Shown in pieces: positions 9,199-18,045 of a stretch of DNA of 64,000 nt. Source of the stretch: Paenibacillus lentus (GTDB lineage Bacteria > Bacillota > Bacilli > Paenibacillales > Paenibacillaceae); assembly GCF_003931855.1 (NCBI RefSeq), contig NZ_CP034248.1, positions 3,472,001 through 3,536,000 on the forward strand. Direction: 5' to 3'. The stretch's first letter is position 1; each line of letters begins with the position of its first letter. The translations under genes and the position numbers were made by a program. Below the pieces are notes generated by a model. It ran no database searches. It had not been told where the DNA came from and saw only the letters and a list, made by a program, of their open reading frames with translations.

Positions 9199-9993
9199 TC
9201 ATAAAGCTTTCTCTTGATGTAGGAGCTCGGAAATAGTGACGAAACAGTATCCCCGATTTCGCAGAATGCGGATAATGTCGGGCAAAGCTTCGACTGTTCC
9301 CGACAAGTTAGATCCCACGCCGCCACCAGCGTGCTGTAGAACGATAGCCCCTGGCCCGACCGCGCTGAGCACGTTATGTTTAACTTTTTCTTTATCGAGC
9401 GCCTTCCAATCCAAGGAATCAACGTTCCAGTTGATAATTTTGTAGCCTTGTTGCTTAGCCCATTTTAGCTGCTCTTCGTTGATTTCCCCGTAAGGAGGGC
9501 GGATGAAGCGAGGCTTGTAGCCGACAATCTTCTCAATTATCTTCTCGGCTCGCCTGATTTCATTTTTAAAATCTAGCGCAGACTTCTTCTTGAATAAAGG
9601 ATGGCTGTAGGAATGATTGCCGACGATATGCCCTTCCCGGTGAATTCTTTTCAGTAGTTCGGGATGCTTCTTCGCTCGATTACCCACGACGAAAAAGGTC
9701 GCTTTAACTCCATGCTGCTTTAATATATCCAACACTTTTGGGGTGAAGCGGGGATCTGGCACATCATCGAAGGTCAGGGCGATTTGCTTCACATGCGGGC
9801 CGCTGAATTTGAAGGTTTCAGAATATTTGCTGTGCAGCTCTCCAAGTGTCATAGGTCTAGCTTCTGTGGCAACAGATTGTTCGGAGGAGGTGGTATCATG
9901 GGATGGTACGGGAGTGGCGGAAACGGAGGCCATTCCCATATGAAGCGCCATGCAGATAGCAAGGACAAGCGGCGCTTTGATGGAATTAAACAT
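9199..9993 (-). CDS. Secreted polysaccharide deacetylase (NodB domain)
   Basis: Predicted exported deacetylase of peptidoglycan or another N-acetylated glycan, 264 residues. A signal peptide covers about residues 1-26. The NodB domain spans about 65-255 with metal motifs TFDD and HSYSH, RPPYGE, NVDSLDW and LQHAGG. The first motif reads TFDDVPDP where most family members have TFDDGP, a substitution next to the catalytic Asp that leaves the Asp itself intact. It is divergent from pyrK. The substrate is not assignable; PdaA- and PgdA-like roles are both possible. Confidence 0.9.
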   Translation of the reverse strand: MFNSIKAPLVLAICMALHMGMASVSATPVPSHDTTSSEQSVATEARPMTLGELHSKYSETFKFSGPHVKQIALTFDDVPDPRFTPKVLDILKQHGVKATFFVVGNRAKKHPELLKRIHREGHIVGNHSYSHPLFKKKSALDFKNEIRRAEKIIEKIVGYKPRFIRPPYGEINEEQLKWAKQQGYKIINWNVDSLDWKALDKEKVKHNVLSAVGPGAIVLQHAGGGVGSNLSGTVEALPDIIRILRNRGYCFVTISELLHQEKAL

Positions 9994-10134
9994 GGTGTAC
10001 CATCTCCTTTTGGTGCTGAATTGTTATCTATTGGTATGCCCAACATTGCATATGAATATGACTTTCATTGGGACAGATTATTATTCGTTCTGTTAAGGAT
10101 TACATCTAGCTACATTTAGCTACAGCTAGTTTCA

Positions 10135-10150
10135 TGTGATAAATGTCACA
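10135..10150. promoter_or_regulatory. TGTGA-N6-TCACA box (Fnr/Crp-family site)
   Basis: TGTGA-TAAATG-TCACA is a perfect match to the consensus bound by Bacillus and Paenibacillus Fnr, which is also the enterobacterial Crp consensus. It lies between the divergent deacetylase and pyrK genes, centred about 92 bases before the pyrK start. A weak -10 such as TTTAAT at 10177-10182 could place it near -46. Confidence 0.6.
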
Positions 10151-10234
10151 GACTTGCTCGCGCAAAAATAGCATCTTTAATAAAGCAGTATTTTGGAGTA
10201 TTCTGTGCTTATTCGCTAGAGAGGTGAGAAAAAT

Positions 10235-10936
10235 ATGGCGGAAGTTATAGCAAATGTAGAAGTAGCCCCGAACATATTCAGACTCAAGGCAGCAGGAGCG
10301 TTTTCGGGACGGATGGGGCAGTTTTACATGGTTCGGGCGTGGGACAGATATCCGCTGCTCTCCAGGCCACTTAGCATTTTTGATCTAAACGAATCCGGCA
10401 TAGAGTTTCTATACCAAGTGACAGGAGAAGGGACAAGGCTCCTCAGCGCTTTACGGCCCGGAGACGAGCTTCAGCTGGAAGGTCCGTTTGGAAATGGATT
10501 TCCGGAGGTTCAGGCTGGGGCTAGAATAGCCTTGGTGGGCGGTGGAATCGGGATTGCTCCACTTCATTATGCGCTGCGTAATTATCGCGGCTCTGATGTA
10601 TATTTGGGATTTAGCCAAAATCCCTACTTGACGGAGAATTTTGAAGCTGCTACGACTGGCAAAGTGCTTGTGAACGTGGGCGGTATCGTGCTAGAGCAGG
10701 TTGATTTTCACGCCTATGACACGATTATTTCCTGTGGACCGGAACCCATGCTTAAGGCGGTACAGCGCAAGAAATTGGAAACCAAAAGCGAGGCCGATGT
10801 CTATGTTTCCCTGGAGAATCGGATGGCTTGTGGTATTGGGGCTTGCCTTGTGTGCAGCGTAAAATGCCTGGATAAGCGGCGAAAGGCATGTGCGGATGGT
10901 CCGGTGTTTCTGGCTGAGGAGGTGGTATTCGAATGA
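10235..10936 (+). CDS. pyrK: Dihydroorotate dehydrogenase electron-transfer subunit PyrK
   Basis: FAD/[2Fe-2S] subunit that passes electrons from the PyrD flavin to NAD+ in class 1B dihydroorotate dehydrogenase. The FAD motif RPLSIFD and NAD-binding segment [11 protein letters not shown] are present. Four cysteines of the C-terminal iron-sulfur site lie in [15 protein letters not shown] and RKACADG. The 233 residues are slightly shorter than B. subtilis PyrK. It overlaps pyrD by four bases (ATGA). No pyr operon partners or PyrR attenuator are present, so the pair stands apart from the main pyrimidine operon. Confidence 0.93.
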   Translation: MAEVIANVEVAPNIFRLKAAGAFSGRMGQFYMVRAWDRYPLLSRPLSIFDLNESGIEFLYQVTGEGTRLLSALRPGDELQLEGPFGNGFPEVQAGARIALVGGGIGIAPLHYALRNYRGSDVYLGFSQNPYLTENFEAATTGKVLVNVGGIVLEQVDFHAYDTIISCGPEPMLKAVQRKKLETKSEADVYVSLENRMACGIGACLVCSVKCLDKRRKACADGPVFLAEEVVFE

Positions 10937-11865
10937 GCGATATGACGTGCAGCATCGCAGGGGTTCATTTTAAAAATCCCATCGTCATGGCCTCAGGTAC
11001 ATTTGGCTTCGGTCGGGAATACGGTTCCTTATATGATATTAATCGGTTGGGCGGCATTTGCGGGAAGGGATTAACCCTGAATCCGAAGGAAGGAAATAGC
11101 GGGTTTCGAGTTTATGAGACCCCATCCGGTATGCTGAATAGCGTTGGATTGGAAAACCCGGGCGTTACAGCCTTTTTACGCGAGGAATGTGAGTATTGGG
11201 CTGGTCTAAACCTAGCTAGAATTGCCAATTTGGGCGGCAATACATTAGAGGATTATGTGGAAGGTGCTCGATTGATTGAAGAGGATGCCCTTCTGCGTAA
11301 AACGAGCGGTAAGCAAGCGGTGGATATGATTGAACTCAACATCTCTTGTCCCAATGTCAAAGCCGGCGGATTGGCCTATGGCATAAAGACAGAGATTGCC
11401 CGCGAAGTCGTCAGGAAGATTCGCCAAGCAACGACATTACCTTTAATGATCAAGCTCTCGCCCAATGCCGAGGATATTGTCCAAATGGCGCTTATGTGTC
11501 AGGAAGAAGGGGCGGATGCGGTATCGCTGGTCAATACCTTCTCCGCCATGAAGATTGACATTCACAAGCGTCGTAGCGTATTTGATAATTTGTATGCAGG
11601 ACTGTCAGGACCGGCGATTAAGCCGATTGCACTGCGAATGGTTCATCAGGTGAGTAAAGCTGTGACTATTCCCGTGGTGGGAATGGGGGGGATCCAAAGC
11701 GCAGAGGATATCCTGGAATACATTATGGCAGGGGCTGCCGTCGTTCAGGTCGGAACACATAATTTCGTCAATCTGCGGGCGGGAGCTGACCTTATCGATG
11801 AGCTGCAAATCCTCATGGAGCGGGAGAAAATCGAATCCTTAGATGAGATAAGAGGGATTGTTTAG
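10933..11865 (+). CDS. pyrD: Dihydroorotate dehydrogenase, class 1B catalytic subunit PyrD
   Basis: FMN enzyme oxidising dihydroorotate to orotate in pyrimidine synthesis, 310 residues. Conserved blocks are [51 protein letters not shown] with the catalytic Cys of the class 1 enzymes, [13 protein letters not shown] and [12 protein letters not shown] PyrK partner directly upstream shows class 1B, NAD-linked and independent of oxygen or quinone. The next small gene begins two bases after its stop. Confidence 0.95.
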   Translation: MSDMTCSIAGVHFKNPIVMASGTFGFGREYGSLYDINRLGGICGKGLTLNPKEGNSGFRVYETPSGMLNSVGLENPGVTAFLREECEYWAGLNLARIANLGGNTLEDYVEGARLIEEDALLRKTSGKQAVDMIELNISCPNVKAGGLAYGIKTEIAREVVRKIRQATTLPLMIKLSPNAEDIVQMALMCQEEGADAVSLVNTFSAMKIDIHKRRSVFDNLYAGLSGPAIKPIALRMVHQVSKAVTIPVVGMGGIQSAEDILEYIMAGAAVVQVGTHNFVNLRAGADLIDELQILMEREKIESLDEIRGIV

Positions 11866-11866
11866 C

Positions 11867-12208
11867 ATGGAGCGTCGTTATACGGATATCACTTTGCAAG
11901 CGATAACTGTAGGCAGAGATCGGCTGCTTATCATCTCAGGGGGAGAGAGGCATATTGGTGCTTCATCCACCGCTTACTGGGAAGACGGGCGCGTGTGTGT
12001 ACAGACCCATGTCGTTCCCGGCCATAAGGAGCATATACTTAGCGAAGGATACGCACTTCGGGTAGCTGCGGAGCTGCGGCAAACCGTCACGCTGGTCATG
12101 GGCATCCATTATGATCAGCTTCAGCGTGATGAAATAGATCGTATTCATAAGCATGTTACTTCGTTAATAGATGGTTATTTATTGCAAACAGCTCAAATGC
12201 AGGTTTAA
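11867..12208 (+). CDS. Small conserved protein resembling LpdD-like family
   Basis: A 113-residue cytoplasmic protein. The ATG at 11867 begins two bases after the pyrD stop, so it is in the same operon. The pattern GGERHIGASSTAY, VPGHKEH, then LVMGIHYDQLQRDEI recalls the small LpdD-like family, named for a protein linked to maturation of prenylated-flavin decarboxylases. That resemblance is from memory and is the only functional hint. No decarboxylase gene is nearby. With PyrK-PyrD as partners, a role tied to a flavin enzyme is possible but unproven. Confidence 0.6.
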   Translation: MERRYTDITLQAITVGRDRLLIISGGERHIGASSTAYWEDGRVCVQTHVVPGHKEHILSEGYALRVAAELRQTVTLVMGIHYDQLQRDEIDRIHKHVTSLIDGYLLQTAQMQV

Positions 12209-12236
12209 ATATCGATTATGGGTAGGTTAATGATGA

Positions 12237-12268
12237 GGAGCAAACCTTCAAGGTTGCTCCCTTTTTTA
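12237..12268 (+). terminator. Terminator of the pyrKD operon
   Basis: GGAGCAA and TTGCTCC flank an inner AACCTTCAAGGTT helix, followed by a T-run. Confidence 0.85.
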
Positions 12269-12358
12269 TTTGAGAGATTGATCTTTAAGTGAGACAAGCT
12301 GTAACATGGATACTGTGACAAATGAATAGCAGAATAGTCAGATGGGGGAAATGAATAT

Positions 12359-13633
12359 ATGACAAAGAATTTGAACTCTGATAAATTTCGGCGCAATATC
12401 GTTTCAGTTCCCGTAGCTCAGGCTAAGATCCTAGCTTATGCCCAACAAGGCGAGATGGAATTGGTTCCGATTTCGGAGGCCAATAATCGAGTTCTCGCAA
12501 GCGATATTACGGCTCCGCATCCGTTTCCTCATTTTCGCCGTTCTGGCATGGATGGTTATGCTCTACATAGCCTCGATACGAGGGGCTGCAATAACGAGCA
12601 GCCTGTTCAATTGGAAGTTATTGATGATATTCCATGCGGCTCACTCCCTTCGGCAAAGGTGGAACGAGGCATGGCGTCCCGGATCATGACCGGGGCAAAG
12701 GTGCCGGATGAGGCGGATGCGGTCGTCATGCTGGAAATGACTGAGACTCTTGAGCATGAAGGCAAAAAGTATATTCGCATTAAACGGGAAATAGAATCAG
12801 GTAAAAATATTACACCTGTCGGATTTGAGCTTGCCGATGGAGATCGGATTCTAGAGAAAGGACGACGCATTGGCACGGGTGAAATATCGGTATTGGCCAC
12901 ATTTGGCTACCATTTGGTTCCGGTTGTAGAAAAACCTCGAGTAGCCATATTCTCAACCGGCTCGGAGCTATTACAGATCGATGAACCTTTGCAGGATGGC
13001 CGAATTCGCAATAGCAACACGTATATGTTAGTCAATCAGATTCGGGAGGCCGGCGGTGAGCCTTACATGCTGGAAGCGATCGAAGATGATTTAGACAAGG
13101 CGAGACAAAGGGTGGAAGCAGCCTTTACCGAGTATGACATCGTTATTACAACTGGGGGCGTATCTGTCGGCGACTATGACATTATGGCGGAGCTCGTCCG
13201 TGAACCATCGACGGAATTGCTATTCAATAAAGTATCGATGCGCCCGGGTAGCGTAACAACCGCTGCAGTGAAAGAGGGGAAACTGCTGTTTGCCCTCTCA
13301 GGTAATCCGGGGGCCTGCTTCGTTGGCTTCGAGCTCTTTGTCCGTCCATTTATCGGTGCAATATTGGGAGTCTCCAAACCTTTCTTGCCAGAATTTCAAG
13401 CGGTATTGGGCAATACCTATCATAAGATCAATAATTTTACCCGATTTGTCAGAGGGAGTTTGACATTTGAGGGCGGAAGGCTTGTAGCTTATCCTGCTCC
13501 TTTGGATGAATCAAGCGTCATGGTTACCATCAAAGACAGCGATGTTCTAATTGTTATACCTCCTACCAATGAAGGAGTAGCAGCCGGGAAACTGGTCGAT
13601 GTGCTTATGCTGCCCGGAGGCAGGTTCACTTAG
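12359..13633 (+). CDS. moeA: Molybdopterin molybdenumtransferase MoeA
   Basis: Inserts molybdate into adenylylated molybdopterin, the last step of molybdenum cofactor assembly. The 424 residues show the MoeA/gephyrin layout: HPFPHFRRSGMDGYAL in domain I, RIMTGAKVP in domain II, the MogA-like domain with FSTGSEL, TTGGVSVGDYD and LSGNPGACFVGFE, and a C-terminal beta domain. GGGGG precedes the ATG by about 10 bases. It is followed 23 bases later by mobB. No other moa genes are in the window. Confidence 0.96.
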   Translation: MTKNLNSDKFRRNIVSVPVAQAKILAYAQQGEMELVPISEANNRVLASDITAPHPFPHFRRSGMDGYALHSLDTRGCNNEQPVQLEVIDDIPCGSLPSAKVERGMASRIMTGAKVPDEADAVVMLEMTETLEHEGKKYIRIKREIESGKNITPVGFELADGDRILEKGRRIGTGEISVLATFGYHLVPVVEKPRVAIFSTGSELLQIDEPLQDGRIRNSNTYMLVNQIREAGGEPYMLEAIEDDLDKARQRVEAAFTEYDIVITTGGVSVGDYDIMAELVREPSTELLFNKVSMRPGSVTTAAVKEGKLLFALSGNPGACFVGFELFVRPFIGAILGVSKPFLPEFQAVLGNTYHKINNFTRFVRGSLTFEGGRLVAYPAPLDESSVMVTIKDSDVLIVIPPTNEGVAAGKLVDVLMLPGGRFT

Positions 13634-13656
13634 GAATAGAAGGGAGAAGGTCTTAC

Positions 13657-14184
13657 ATGGCGGTTATGCAAATCGTAGGCTATAAAAATAGCGGAAAAAC
13701 GACGCTGATCTGCAAATTGCTGGAAATTTTTTCTGCTATGAATTTAAGAGTAGCTGTCATAAAGCATGACGTGCATGGGTTTGAGGTGGACCGGGAGCAT
13801 ACGGATACATTCCGCCACCGTCAGTCGGGTGCTATCGCTACAGCGATTACTTCTCCTTGGCGAACGGCGATTATTGAAGAGCAGGAGACGCGGCTCGCCG
13901 ATTTGATTCAGCATTTTGATCACTATGATATGACAATCATTGAAGGCTTTAAGAAGGAGAGCTATCCGAAGATTGTGATGATTCGCAATAAAGAGGATCT
14001 TGCACTGCTTCAGGATTTGACAGAGATCCGCGCTGTTGTGGTTAGGCAGGAGGCAGAGGAGTGCTTGAACCATGAAGGAATGGTTGCTGCTCTTGCCGAC
14101 TCCTCGCTGCCTTGCTATAAAGCAGATGAAGCTGAAGAGATTGCGAAGCTTATCGTCTTGTCAATCTTATCTCAAGAGAACTAA
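13657..14184 (+). CDS. mobB: Molybdopterin-guanine dinucleotide biosynthesis GTPase MobB
   Basis: GTP-binding accessory protein for formation of the bis-MGD cofactor, 175 residues. P-loop GYKNSGKTT lies at residues 8-16, IKHDVHGFEVDREHTDT follows and IIEGFKKE is the conserved second motif. It is in an operon with moeA. MGD is required by nitrate reductase and formate dehydrogenase, so the host probably has such an enzyme elsewhere. Confidence 0.94.
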   Translation: MAVMQIVGYKNSGKTTLICKLLEIFSAMNLRVAVIKHDVHGFEVDREHTDTFRHRQSGAIATAITSPWRTAIIEEQETRLADLIQHFDHYDMTIIEGFKKESYPKIVMIRNKEDLALLQDLTEIRAVVVRQEAEECLNHEGMVAALADSSLPCYKADEAEEIAKLIVLSILSQEN

Positions 14185-14188
14185 CGGC

Positions 14189-14228
14189 AAATCCCCCACC
14201 AGACAGTTTGTCGGAGGGGTATTTGTTT
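14189..14228 (+). terminator. Terminator after mobB
   Basis: AAATCCCCCACC pairs imperfectly with GGAGGGGTATTT over a loop of 12 bases; T-rich sequence follows. It may also act for the convergent xerS gene. Confidence 0.65.
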
Positions 14229-14249
14229 AGCGTTCTGGCGGCAATAGGG

Positions 14250-15338
14250 CTAGGATTCAGAGTCGGCTCGCCGCTCAATCGCTTCAGACATCGTTTTGTC
14301 AGTAAGATGCGCATATACTTCTGTCGTCTCGGTCGAGGCATGGCCTAGCTGCTCTTTCGTCTTATAGATGTCGTTTTGCAGGTAGTAGTCCGTTGCGAAT
14401 GAATGACGCAGCTTATGCACGGTTAAATAAGGCTTGCCGAAACGTTTGGCATATTTAATAATCATGGCTTGAATCGCTCGCTTCGTCATCCGCTTGCCTT
14501 CCTTTTGGCCATTTGGGAGAGCGACGAAAAGCGCTTTTTCCCGTTTTGGTGTATTATAGCGCGTTTGGCGCAGCTCCAAATATTCGAACAGCTCGTCCTT
14601 GGATTGTTCACGGAAGTAGACAGGTGTTTTAAAGCTTTCATCATTGTTTCCTTTTCGGAATACATAGATGATTTTATTGGCTAAATCCAGATCATCGATA
14701 TTCAAGTTAACGACCTCGGAGACCCGGAGTCCTGAGTTCAAAATAAGGCTGGCGATACAGGCGTCTCTTTCTTTGTTAAGCTCGTGGGCATAGAGTGCCT
14801 GCTTGTTGTTATGAACGTCCGCTCCATAACCTTCACGGATATAGCCGATAAATTCAAGCAATTCCTCCTCCTCTAAAAGCTTGCCTTTCAGTTTGGCCGC
14901 GGTATCCTTTGGTTTATGAATCCGCTTGATTTCAACCTTAGCCATAATATTGCGTTTTAATAGAGGATAGAAATCCTCGTCCTCGGCAATTTGACTCAAA
15001 TAGTGGAAGAGAGAGCGCAGCGAGGACATTTTGCGAGAGACAGTAATTTTTGAATTGGTACCTTCGACTCGAGTCGTCAAGTGTAAGCGGAAACCTACGA
15101 TGCTCTCCATGCGCAAAGTCTCTAAATCAAGCAGTGTAACTTGGGCGTTGCTTTCTGCGGAGGAGAGGCCCTCGGCGCGCAGCCAGCTGAAAAATGTTTC
15201 GTAGTCCCGGATATATTCCAGCAAGGTAGAAGGAGAGAGGTCCGGCAGCTTATAATCAATAAATTGTTGGACGAACCAAGGCATATGAACAACTCGCTCG
15301 TCGAGCTTTTTACGGTCGATCGCTTTTTGGATATTCAT
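14250..15338 (-). CDS. xerS: Tyrosine recombinase XerS-like
   Basis: Site-specific recombinase of 362 residues. The N-terminal SAM-like DNA-binding domain covers about residues 20-165 and the catalytic domain about 175-355. The catalytic set is visible: Arg in SGLRVSEV, HKLRHSFAT, LGHAS and Tyr in EVYAHLTDK. Size and the long N-terminal arm fit XerS, the single-recombinase type that resolves chromosome dimers in streptococci, while relatives that coexist with XerC/D occur in Bacillales. Whether it acts on dif is not known. The ATG follows GGAGG. Inverted repeats lie upstream. Confidence 0.85.
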   Translation of the reverse strand: MNIQKAIDRKKLDERVVHMPWFVQQFIDYKLPDLSPSTLLEYIRDYETFFSWLRAEGLSSAESNAQVTLLDLETLRMESIVGFRLHLTTRVEGTNSKITVSRKMSSLRSLFHYLSQIAEDEDFYPLLKRNIMAKVEIKRIHKPKDTAAKLKGKLLEEEELLEFIGYIREGYGADVHNNKQALYAHELNKERDACIASLILNSGLRVSEVVNLNIDDLDLANKIIYVFRKGNNDESFKTPVYFREQSKDELFEYLELRQTRYNTPKREKALFVALPNGQKEGKRMTKRAIQAMIIKYAKRFGKPYLTVHKLRHSFATDYYLQNDIYKTKEQLGHASTETTEVYAHLTDKTMSEAIERRADSES

Positions 15339-15604
15339 GTAGCGGTACCTCCGAATTTAAACGATTATGCCCTATATTGTAGCACAAACAGAGTAGTACC
15401 GGCTTCAGATTCAAATGAATATTCGAAAAAAAGCCCATTGTAATCACTTAAATGAAAAACACATCATATGAATAATTCACAACAAGGAACCATTTTATAT
15501 TCAGCGTATCTAGTTACTTCTTTATAATTATCATCATCTTCCAACACTCAAGTTTCCACACAAAGTTAAAAGGGAATGGGGATGTTCAACAATGGAGAAC
15601 TATA

Positions 15605-15667
15605 GTTAACGACATTAAACATACACGTCATTAACAATGAGATTCCTTTTGTTAATGTCATTAATTA
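15605..15667. repeat. Cluster of GTTAA/TTAAC inverted repeats between ldh and xerS
   Basis: CATTAACAA (15629-15637) and TTGTTAATG (15649-15657) form a perfect 9-bp inverted repeat with an 11-base spacer. GTTAACGAC and GTCATTAAC just before it form a second, one-mismatch repeat with a 13-base spacer, and a further TGTCATTAATTAA follows. It lies about 270 bases upstream of xerS. The rest of the 15339-15702 gap shows no gene. Confidence 0.5.
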
Positions 15668-15702
15668 AGTGCGTTCCAACTTATATATATGTTGCTTAAA
15701 CA

Positions 15703-15740
15703 AAGAACAACCTGAGGCGGTTAAGCCTCGGGTTGTTCTT
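15703..15740 (-). terminator. Terminator of ldh
   Basis: AAGAACAACCTGAGGC and GCCTCGGGTTGTTCTT form a 16-bp stem with one mismatch and a six-base loop directly after ldh. It is nearly symmetric. Confidence 0.88.
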
Positions 15741-15744
15741 GAAA

Positions 15745-16671
15745 TTAAAGCTCTAATTTTTCGATTTCTTCCTTTAGTTTGTTAGCGGAATGCTGGAACT
15801 TTTCCAGTTCTTCACCATCTAGTTTCAGATCAAGCACTTCACGAACTCCATTGCGATCTACGATACTTGGTACGCCAAGGTATACATCGGATACCCCGTT
15901 ATAATCATTAAGGAGGGTGGAGACGTTAAGCACCGAGCCTTCGTCTTGCAGAATGGAGGTGACGATCCGATCGAGCGCCAGAGCGATCGCATAGAAGGTA
16001 GCGCCTTTAGCATTGATGATTTCATAGGCCGCATTTTTTGTACTGTTAAAAATATTGGTTCGATCCTCTTCCGTGAATTCCAAATCGATGCCAGCTACAT
16101 TAGCAAGACTCCACAATGGAACTTCAGTGTCGCCATGCTCACCGATAATATGCGCGTGAATGCTGCGCGGATTGATCTTCTTGTTCTGGCCGATCAAATA
16201 ACGGAAACGGGCGCTGTCCAGCAGAGTACCCGAACCGATGACCCGATTGGAAGGGAAACCGCTTTTCTTCAGTGAAACGTAAGACAGGATGTCAACGGGG
16301 TTCGTCGCTACGAGGATAATCCCATGATCGTTATACTTGACTATGTTCTTAATGATACTATCGAAAATGCTTGCATTACGTTTAAGCAAGTCAATTCGTG
16401 TCTCGCCAGGGGCCTGGGATGCACCAGCTGCAATAATGATAATATCAGCATCCTTGCAATCGCTGTAATCGCCAGCCCAAAGTTTGACGCCCCCTGTAAA
16501 AGGCATTCCATGATTCATGTCCAGTGCTTCTCCAAGTGCTCTTTCCTTATTTGCATCGATAAGCACCAATTCGGATACCCGTTCACGAAGCAATAATGTA
16601 TAAGCGGTAGTAGCACCAACAGCACCTGTTCCAATAATAACAACTCGGCTAGATCGTAATTGTGTTGTCAA
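15745..16671 (-). CDS. ldh: L-lactate dehydrogenase
   Basis: Interconverts pyruvate and L-lactate with NAD(H) in the cytoplasm. The TTG at 16671 is chosen over an upstream in-frame ATG at 16728 because AGAAGGAGATGATGAA sits just before it and the resulting 308 residues fit the family. NAD motif IGTGAVG, substrate-loop ETRIDLLKRNA, NPVDILSYV, GTLLDSARFR and catalytic His in IIGEHGDTE are all present. This supports fermentative growth. No Rex-type or Fnr-type box was seen in its promoter region. Confidence 0.96.
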   Translation of the reverse strand: MTTQLRSSRVVIIGTGAVGATTAYTLLLRERVSELVLIDANKERALGEALDMNHGMPFTGGVKLWAGDYSDCKDADIIIIAAGASQAPGETRIDLLKRNASIFDSIIKNIVKYNDHGIILVATNPVDILSYVSLKKSGFPSNRVIGSGTLLDSARFRYLIGQNKKINPRSIHAHIIGEHGDTEVPLWSLANVAGIDLEFTEEDRTNIFNSTKNAAYEIINAKGATFYAIALALDRIVTSILQDEGSVLNVSTLLNDYNGVSDVYLGVPSIVDRNGVREVLDLKLDGEELEKFQHSANKLKEEIEKLEL

Positions 16672-16953
16672 TTCATCATCTCCTTCTAAACTATGACGGA
16701 TATGTATTAACCCATCTTCATTGTACATGAAACGATTAAAATTTAAAGCATATTCTAAAAAGTTAAAATAATAATTGTCGGATATTTAAAATCGTTGTTA
16801 ATATAACCTCTTTCAGCTGATCTATTGTCAGTTTTTTTGAATTTTCGCAAATTCTTAATGAGAACTTTGTAACCACAGGGTAACCTTTCTGTAAGGACGT
16901 AATCCCTCTTTTTATATTATTCTAGTAATAGATAAAGAGAGAGGGAATTGGTG

Positions 16954-17970
16954 ATGAACATGAAGATGTCGAACAAGGATAACGCGGAGCATAAGAGAAA
17001 AACTCGAAAAAAATTGAATAAACGGCTCAACAACCCAGTAATGATACTTGCTTTAGTATTATCCTCTGTTGCAATAATTATGTCCGCAATTGTGGCGACA
17101 TCTTACATCAAGGTCCAATCCGTAAATTTAAATATCGCCTCTGTCGTAATTCCTAAATTCGCCGGAGGCAACGAGAAAAAGCTTGTACCCCATAAAAACT
17201 CCACTGATGCTCAACAACGACTGGATGAATTCGAAGCAACGGAAGCCGATTTCAATTCTGTAACTATCGATATCTCCGATAATGATCAGGGACAGCAGAG
17301 CAACATCGAAACTCCTGTAAGTACAGTCCAGCCGTCCACACAGCCTAAAGCATCTTCCCCTAAAGTGGCTTACTTAACTTTCGATGATGGGCCAAGCAAG
17401 TATATGGATGAAATTGTAGACATTTTGAATGAATATGGAATCCATGGAACTTTCTTTGTGATCGGCAACCAGATTGAAGGCAACGAGAGCTCGATAAAGT
17501 CAGCTTCTGAACAAGGCCATTATATCGGATTACATAGTATGACCCACGATAAAAAGATATTGTACAAAAGCGGAAGCTCACTTAAATTTCTTAAGGAATT
17601 CAATAAAGTGCAGAGCATGGTGGAGGAAATTACTGGAAGTAATCCATGGCTGATTCGTGCCCCATACGGTAGTAAACCGCAAATCGACAAGGAGTTCCGG
17701 AATGATATCGTTAAAGCTGGATATAAAATGTGGGACTGGACAGTAGACTCCAAGGATTGGAAGTTTCCGGATAGGCCAGATAAAGTGCTTCAGGAGATTA
17801 AGCGTCAGGTACATCGGGAAGTGGAAGTTATTTTACTGCATGAGAAAAAACAGACGGTCGAAGCATTGCCGCAGATCATTGAATTTTTAACAAATAAAGG
17901 TTATGCCTTTGCGGTGTACAAACCGGATCAGCATTTCTCGGTGAATTTCGCAAACGATTCTCGTCTGTAA
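16954..17970 (+). CDS. Membrane-anchored polysaccharide deacetylase (PgdA-like)
   Basis: Likely deacetylates peptidoglycan or another surface glycan. The ATG at 16954 follows GAGAGGG at about eight bases; GTG 16951 and TTG 16948 are alternatives in the same frame. A short basic N-terminus and one transmembrane helix (about residues 28-50) are followed by a roughly 80-residue stalk and a NodB domain (about 130-320) with YLTFDDGPS, HSMTH, RAPYGSKP, DWTVDSKDW and ILLHE. It is a single-gene unit divergent from ldh and distinct from the secreted deacetylase at 9.2-10.0 kb. Confidence 0.92.
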   Translation: MNMKMSNKDNAEHKRKTRKKLNKRLNNPVMILALVLSSVAIIMSAIVATSYIKVQSVNLNIASVVIPKFAGGNEKKLVPHKNSTDAQQRLDEFEATEADFNSVTIDISDNDQGQQSNIETPVSTVQPSTQPKASSPKVAYLTFDDGPSKYMDEIVDILNEYGIHGTFFVIGNQIEGNESSIKSASEQGHYIGLHSMTHDKKILYKSGSSLKFLKEFNKVQSMVEEITGSNPWLIRAPYGSKPQIDKEFRNDIVKAGYKMWDWTVDSKDWKFPDRPDKVLQEIKRQVHREVEVILLHEKKQTVEALPQIIEFLTNKGYAFAVYKPDQHFSVNFANDSRL

Positions 17971-18045
17971 TGTGCTATTAAACTATCATTAGAGTCTATG
18001 ATATACTAAGGCTGCAGGTCGAACCTGGTAAGTGAGGTGCTGATA

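Noticed and set aside
9784..10119. Plus-strand open frame opposite the secreted deacetylase
   Set aside because: It covers the antisense of the deacetylase signal peptide and promoter, with no ribosome site.
9994..10234. PyrR-dependent attenuator before pyrK
   Set aside because: No anti-terminator/terminator hairpins or PyrR-binding loop were seen; the only clear element is the TGTGA-N6-TCACA box.
16672..16953. Rex or Fnr site controlling ldh
   Set aside because: The region lacks TTGTGA/TCACAA or TGTGA-N6-TCACA dyads; only A/T-rich sequence and short direct GTAACC repeats are present.
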